This document shows, one piece after another, positions 60,497-64,000 of a stretch of 64,000 bases of DNA. The stretch is from Rhea pennata (lineage: Eukaryota > Chordata > Aves > Rheiformes > Rheidae): the NCBI RefSeq assembly GCF_028389875.1, contig NC_084663.1, forward strand, positions 15,576,666 through 15,640,665. Direction: 5' to 3'. A program made the position numbers and the translations under genes. The notes below the pieces were generated by a model. The model saw only the letters and a list, made by a program, of their open reading frames with translations. It ran no database searches and was not told the DNA's origin. Positions within the stretch are counted from its first letter, which is position 1. The number at the start of each line of letters is the position of its first letter.

Positions 60497-60556
60497 TGGG
60501 AAGGGACTAGACTAGATGACCAAACAGAGCTCTTCCATCTTCAATCTCTATAATAC
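60497..60556 (+). mobile_element. Old CR1 3'-end fragment
   Basis: GGGACTAGACTAGATGACC...CTCTTCCATCTTCAATCTCTATAAT matches the CR1 3' terminus (compare the same positions at 62491-62545 in the neighbouring copy), with many substitutions. Confidence 0.6.
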
Positions 60557-60869
60557 AAACGGATCTTACAATTTATTTTTCTCCTCATTGGAAAAAGCAC
60601 AAATCTTGTAAAATTCTAAAACTTTTAACCCTCAAAACTTCATGACTTCCCTCTGCAAGACATTCAGTTCTAAATATCAGTAGGAGAAATATCTCTAACA
60701 ATAGTCAAACTGAAAACTAGTGATTGCAAAATTGCAAGGAAAAGATTCTTAATTATTACAGAATTCTAACACTTTAAATACGTTCAAAGTTCAGCTCTGT
60801 AAAAGACTGAATTACAGGGAACCTACTAGGGAGATAGATAGTATTTTCTTGGTTTCTTTCAACACGTAA

Positions 60870-62553
60870 CTATCACGTAGCATCCATGAAAATGAGCAGG
60901 AGATAGACAGGGTATTCTTGGAGACCATACAGCTCCAGGAGTCCCAGTTCCCCACAGCAGGAGAGCTGCTGCAGAGCTCTCTGCCAAGTGAAACAGCACA
61001 TCACAACACAGTAGAAGAAGGCTGGAAAATCGTCACTTTTTGTGGGAGGAGAGAGGTCCTTACTCCTTCTGAAGACTTGCATTTGAGGAACAGGTTTAAT
61101 GCCCTCCAGGCTGAGGAGGAGCTGGGCATGGCTTCAAGGGAAGTAACTGGGCTGACAGACCCTGTGCCTTGCAGTAACACTCGCAAGAAGTGGGAAAACC
61201 CAGGAAATTACAGGCCACTCAGCCTCACCTCCATCCCTGGAAAGGTGATGGAACAGCTCATCCTGATTGTCATGTCTAAGCATGTGGAGGGTAAGGAGGT
61301 GATCAAGAGTAGTCAGCATGGATTCACCAAGGAGAAATCCTGCTTAACCACTCTGATTGCCTTCTATGATGGAGTGACTGGCTGGGTAGAGGAGGAGAGA
61401 GCAGTGGATGCTGTGTACCTTGACTTCAGCAAGGCTTTGACACTGTCTCCCATAACGTCCTCCTAGAGAAGCTCTGGAAGTGTGGGTTAGACAAGTGGAG
61501 AGTGAGGTGGATTGAGAACTGGCTGAAAGGCAGTGCTCAGAGGGTTGTCATCAGTGGCACGGAGTCTAGTTGGAGGCCTGTGGATTGTGGAGTTCCCCAG
61601 GGCTCAGTATTGGGTCCCATCCTGTTCAACTTTTTCATCAATGACCTGGATGAGGGGACAGAGTGCCTCCTCAGTGAATTTGCTGGTGATACCAAGCTGG
61701 GAGGAGTGGCTGATGCACCTGAGGGCTGTGCTGCCATTCAGAGAGACTTTGACAGGCTGGAGAGTTGGGTGGAGAGGAACCTCATGAAGTTCAGCAAAGG
61801 CAAGTGCAGAGTCCTGCACCTAGAGAGAAATAACCCCATGCACCAGTACAAGCTGGGGGCTGAACTGCTGGAAAGCAGCTCTGCAGAGAAGGACCTGGGA
61901 GTGCTGGTGGATGACAAGTTGAGCATTAGCCAGCAATGTGCCCTTGTGGCCAGGAAGGCCAATGGTCTCCTGGGGTGCATTAGGAAGAGTGTTGCCAGCA
62001 GCTCATGGGAAGTGATCCTGCCCCTCTACTCAACCCTGGGGAGGCCTCATCTCGAGTACTGTGTCCAGTTCTGGGCACCCCAGTGCAAGAGAGACATGGA
62101 GCTACTGGAGAGAGTCTAGTGTAGGATTACGAAGGTGACTAGGAGAACTGGAGCCTCTCTCTTATGAGGAAAGGCTGCGAGAGCCGGGCCTGTTTAGCCT
62201 GGAGAAGACTGAGAGGGGATCTTATCAATGTGTTTAAGTATCTGAAGGGAGGGTGTCAGGAGGATGGGGCCAAACTCTTTTCAGTGGTGCCAAGCAACAG
62301 GACAAGAGGCGATGGGCACAAAAACACAGGAAGTGTTTGAGTTTGAATATGAGGAAGAACTTCCCTGTGAGAGTGACGGAGCCCTGAAACAGGTTCCCCA
62401 GAGAGGTTGTGGAGTCTCCTTCTCTGAAGATACTCAAAACTTGCCTGGATGCAATGTGCAATGTGCTCCAGGTGACCCTGCTTGAGCAGGGGGGTTGGAC
62501 TAGATGATGTCTAGAGGTCTCTTCCAACTTCAACTATTCTGTGATTCTGTGAT
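60870..62553 (+). mobile_element. CR1 non-LTR retrotransposon, 5'-truncated and defective
   Basis: Sense-strand CR1 piece, antisense to COG5. Its ORF2 remnant spans two frames, 60918-61466 and 61502-62119. Visible reverse-transcriptase blocks in order: [47 protein letters not shown], the catalytic box reading FAGD instead of the family's F/Y-A-D-D, then KCRVLHL and [14 protein letters not shown] one-base loss near 61437 shifts frame, one catalytic aspartate is replaced by glycine, and an early stop (62117-62119) ends the frame. RT block order suggests sequence missing near 61190. The 3' end is intact, with the CTATTCTGTGATTCTGTGATT tail. It cannot be active. 5' border is approximate. Confidence 0.9.
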
Positions 62554-64000
62554 TTACATTTTTATATATATAAAACAGAAATCTGATTTAAAGTGGCATA
62601 TGGACAAAATTAAGTAAGAACTTAAAAGAATTCTGCTATCCATCAGGCATCTTTTCCAAAAATGGACAGCTAAAATCTGTTCACTTCTTGATTACAGAAC
62701 ATTATTGCAGAGCCTTACCTACAGAAAACTGCCATGCAATTATTGCTTCTATGTTGAAAATATTTAATAGGTTGGTGAGATATAAGCTCTCTTTTTGTCT
62801 TTTCTCAACTACAAATTACACAGATGGGTCAACATATAGGTGAGAGGGAGTTTTATGTGCTCCTCTCTTTTATAAAGTATAACAGACTCTAAACCAAAAT
62901 GAAATTACTCAACTTCTTCTTTGTTTTCAGGAAGTGCGGCTTACAAGTTTCTTGTGAGATTAATGCATAGGTGTATACAGGAAGTACAGGCAAGGTAGTA
63001 TTCTTTTTTATCTGGCCCATCTCACCTGTATGAAAAAGTGGATAGTGAGCAAAATATGGATCAGTAAGCAGCAGTTGCGTTAAAAAATAAGCAACAAATC
63101 AGAATGTGAAATGTAGAGAAGGCAAATCTTATTCACCTACAACACAACGATCAGATTTGATAATCTCTCCTCCAAATTGAAATAAGAAGGATGTAGAAAT
63201 AGTGACTAAACAGAGATCTTGCAATGTCTGTAATCATTATAAGCATGTTTTGGCTTCTTGATTTATGAAAAAGGTGAACAAGAAGAGACAAAATAATAAT
63301 GGCACAGAGAAAATTTGCCAAGCACAGTTCCTCAGCACCACATAACAAAACATGGGATGAGTTAAAGGTTAACACTCTTATATTAGCAGAAATATTATTT
63401 TTTCAAACTAATGCAATGCCTTAATGCAATGTTCCTTGGGACTCTGTATATTAAGAACAGCTGCAATTATATTAAGTGCAGTTAGGACAAAAATTCTGAA
63501 TGCTTCATGGCATCATCAACCATCAGTAATGGGTTAGCTAAAGACTGATCCAGCAACAGGTTATACCTACCGACTGCTCGCAAAAGGTTATTTACCTCTT
63601 CTTCGAGATCATTTGAACTGACTAATACAAGAATTGATCTCAGACACAACAATAACTATTATTAAGAACAATTATTGGAATGGGGAAATCTTAGAAGCAA
63701 AATCTTCAAAGCTACAAAGTCAGAAGCGATAGAAACAATCATTTTGGATTCTTGGGAAAAGGCCATTTTTTATTACTTGTTTTTGCTTTAGCACTATAAA
63801 CGCAGATTGTTATATTTTGCTTTTAAACAAAACTGAAATCTTTGAGTCCCAAATAAAAATTTTCCTGTTATTTGTCCTTTCTAAAGCAAACTGGAGAAAC
63901 AGTGATGAAACCAATTATCTTAGTAAAATAGAATTCCCTTTTTTGTGAAATCATTATCTCATTCAGAAGGAACTGAAAAGATAAAATTCCTTACATCAGG

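Noticed and set aside
61502..62119. 205-codon frame as a host gene
   Set aside because: It is CR1 reverse-transcriptase sequence within a truncated, defective LINE copy.

Overview
This is a stretch of vertebrate nuclear genome, most likely from a bird. Coding exons are short, phase-consistent and flanked by GT/AG introns. Two loci can be read by their proteins. HBP1 (HMG-box transcription factor 1) is on the + strand, and the 3' part of COG5 (conserved oligomeric Golgi subunit 5) is on the - strand. They lie tail to tail, as in other amniotes. The only clear interspersed repeats are CR1 LINE pieces ending in the avian-type ATTCTGTG repeat, and interspersed repeats are sparse overall. I cannot name the species.

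Layout: 1-2000 is upstream intergenic sequence. 2020-3860 is a CpG-island promoter with ZNF143-, CCAAT-, CRE-, NRF1- and E-box-type sites. 7446-21153 holds ten coding exons of HBP1 that join without a frame break into a 516-residue protein (AXH domain, C-terminal HMG box). They are followed by a ~1.1 kb 3' UTR with AATAAA at 22239. About 0.5 kb separates this from the COG5 poly(A) signal on the other strand (22772-22777). From 23012 to 45903 eight COG5 exons encode its last 304 residues; 45904-64000 is upstream COG5 intron with no certain exon.

The two genes do unrelated jobs: HBP1 is a nuclear repressor/activator of cell-cycle genes, COG5 a Golgi tether subunit. Their link here is positional, with convergent 3' ends and no operon-like logic. 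The rest is intron with microsatellites, homopolymer runs, a fossil CR1 next to HBP1 coding exon 2 and a better-preserved but dead CR1 in COG5.

The most interesting unexplained signals are: (1) an orphan CpG island with hydrophobic reading frames in the last COG5 intron (about 28.9-29.9 kb); (2) two unlisted exon-like segments in HBP1 intron 3, one an in-frame alternative last exon, the other a 38-nt cassette that would create a premature stop; (3) a phase-compatible alternative last exon for COG5 at 52.0 kb; (4) a 35-nt uninterrupted T tract against a COG5 3' splice site; (5) a near-perfect 22-bp-stem hairpin in HBP1 intron 10. No prokaryotic-type system, CRISPR array or tRNA was seen. All identifications are by eye from the sequence and from remembered family features; no search was run.
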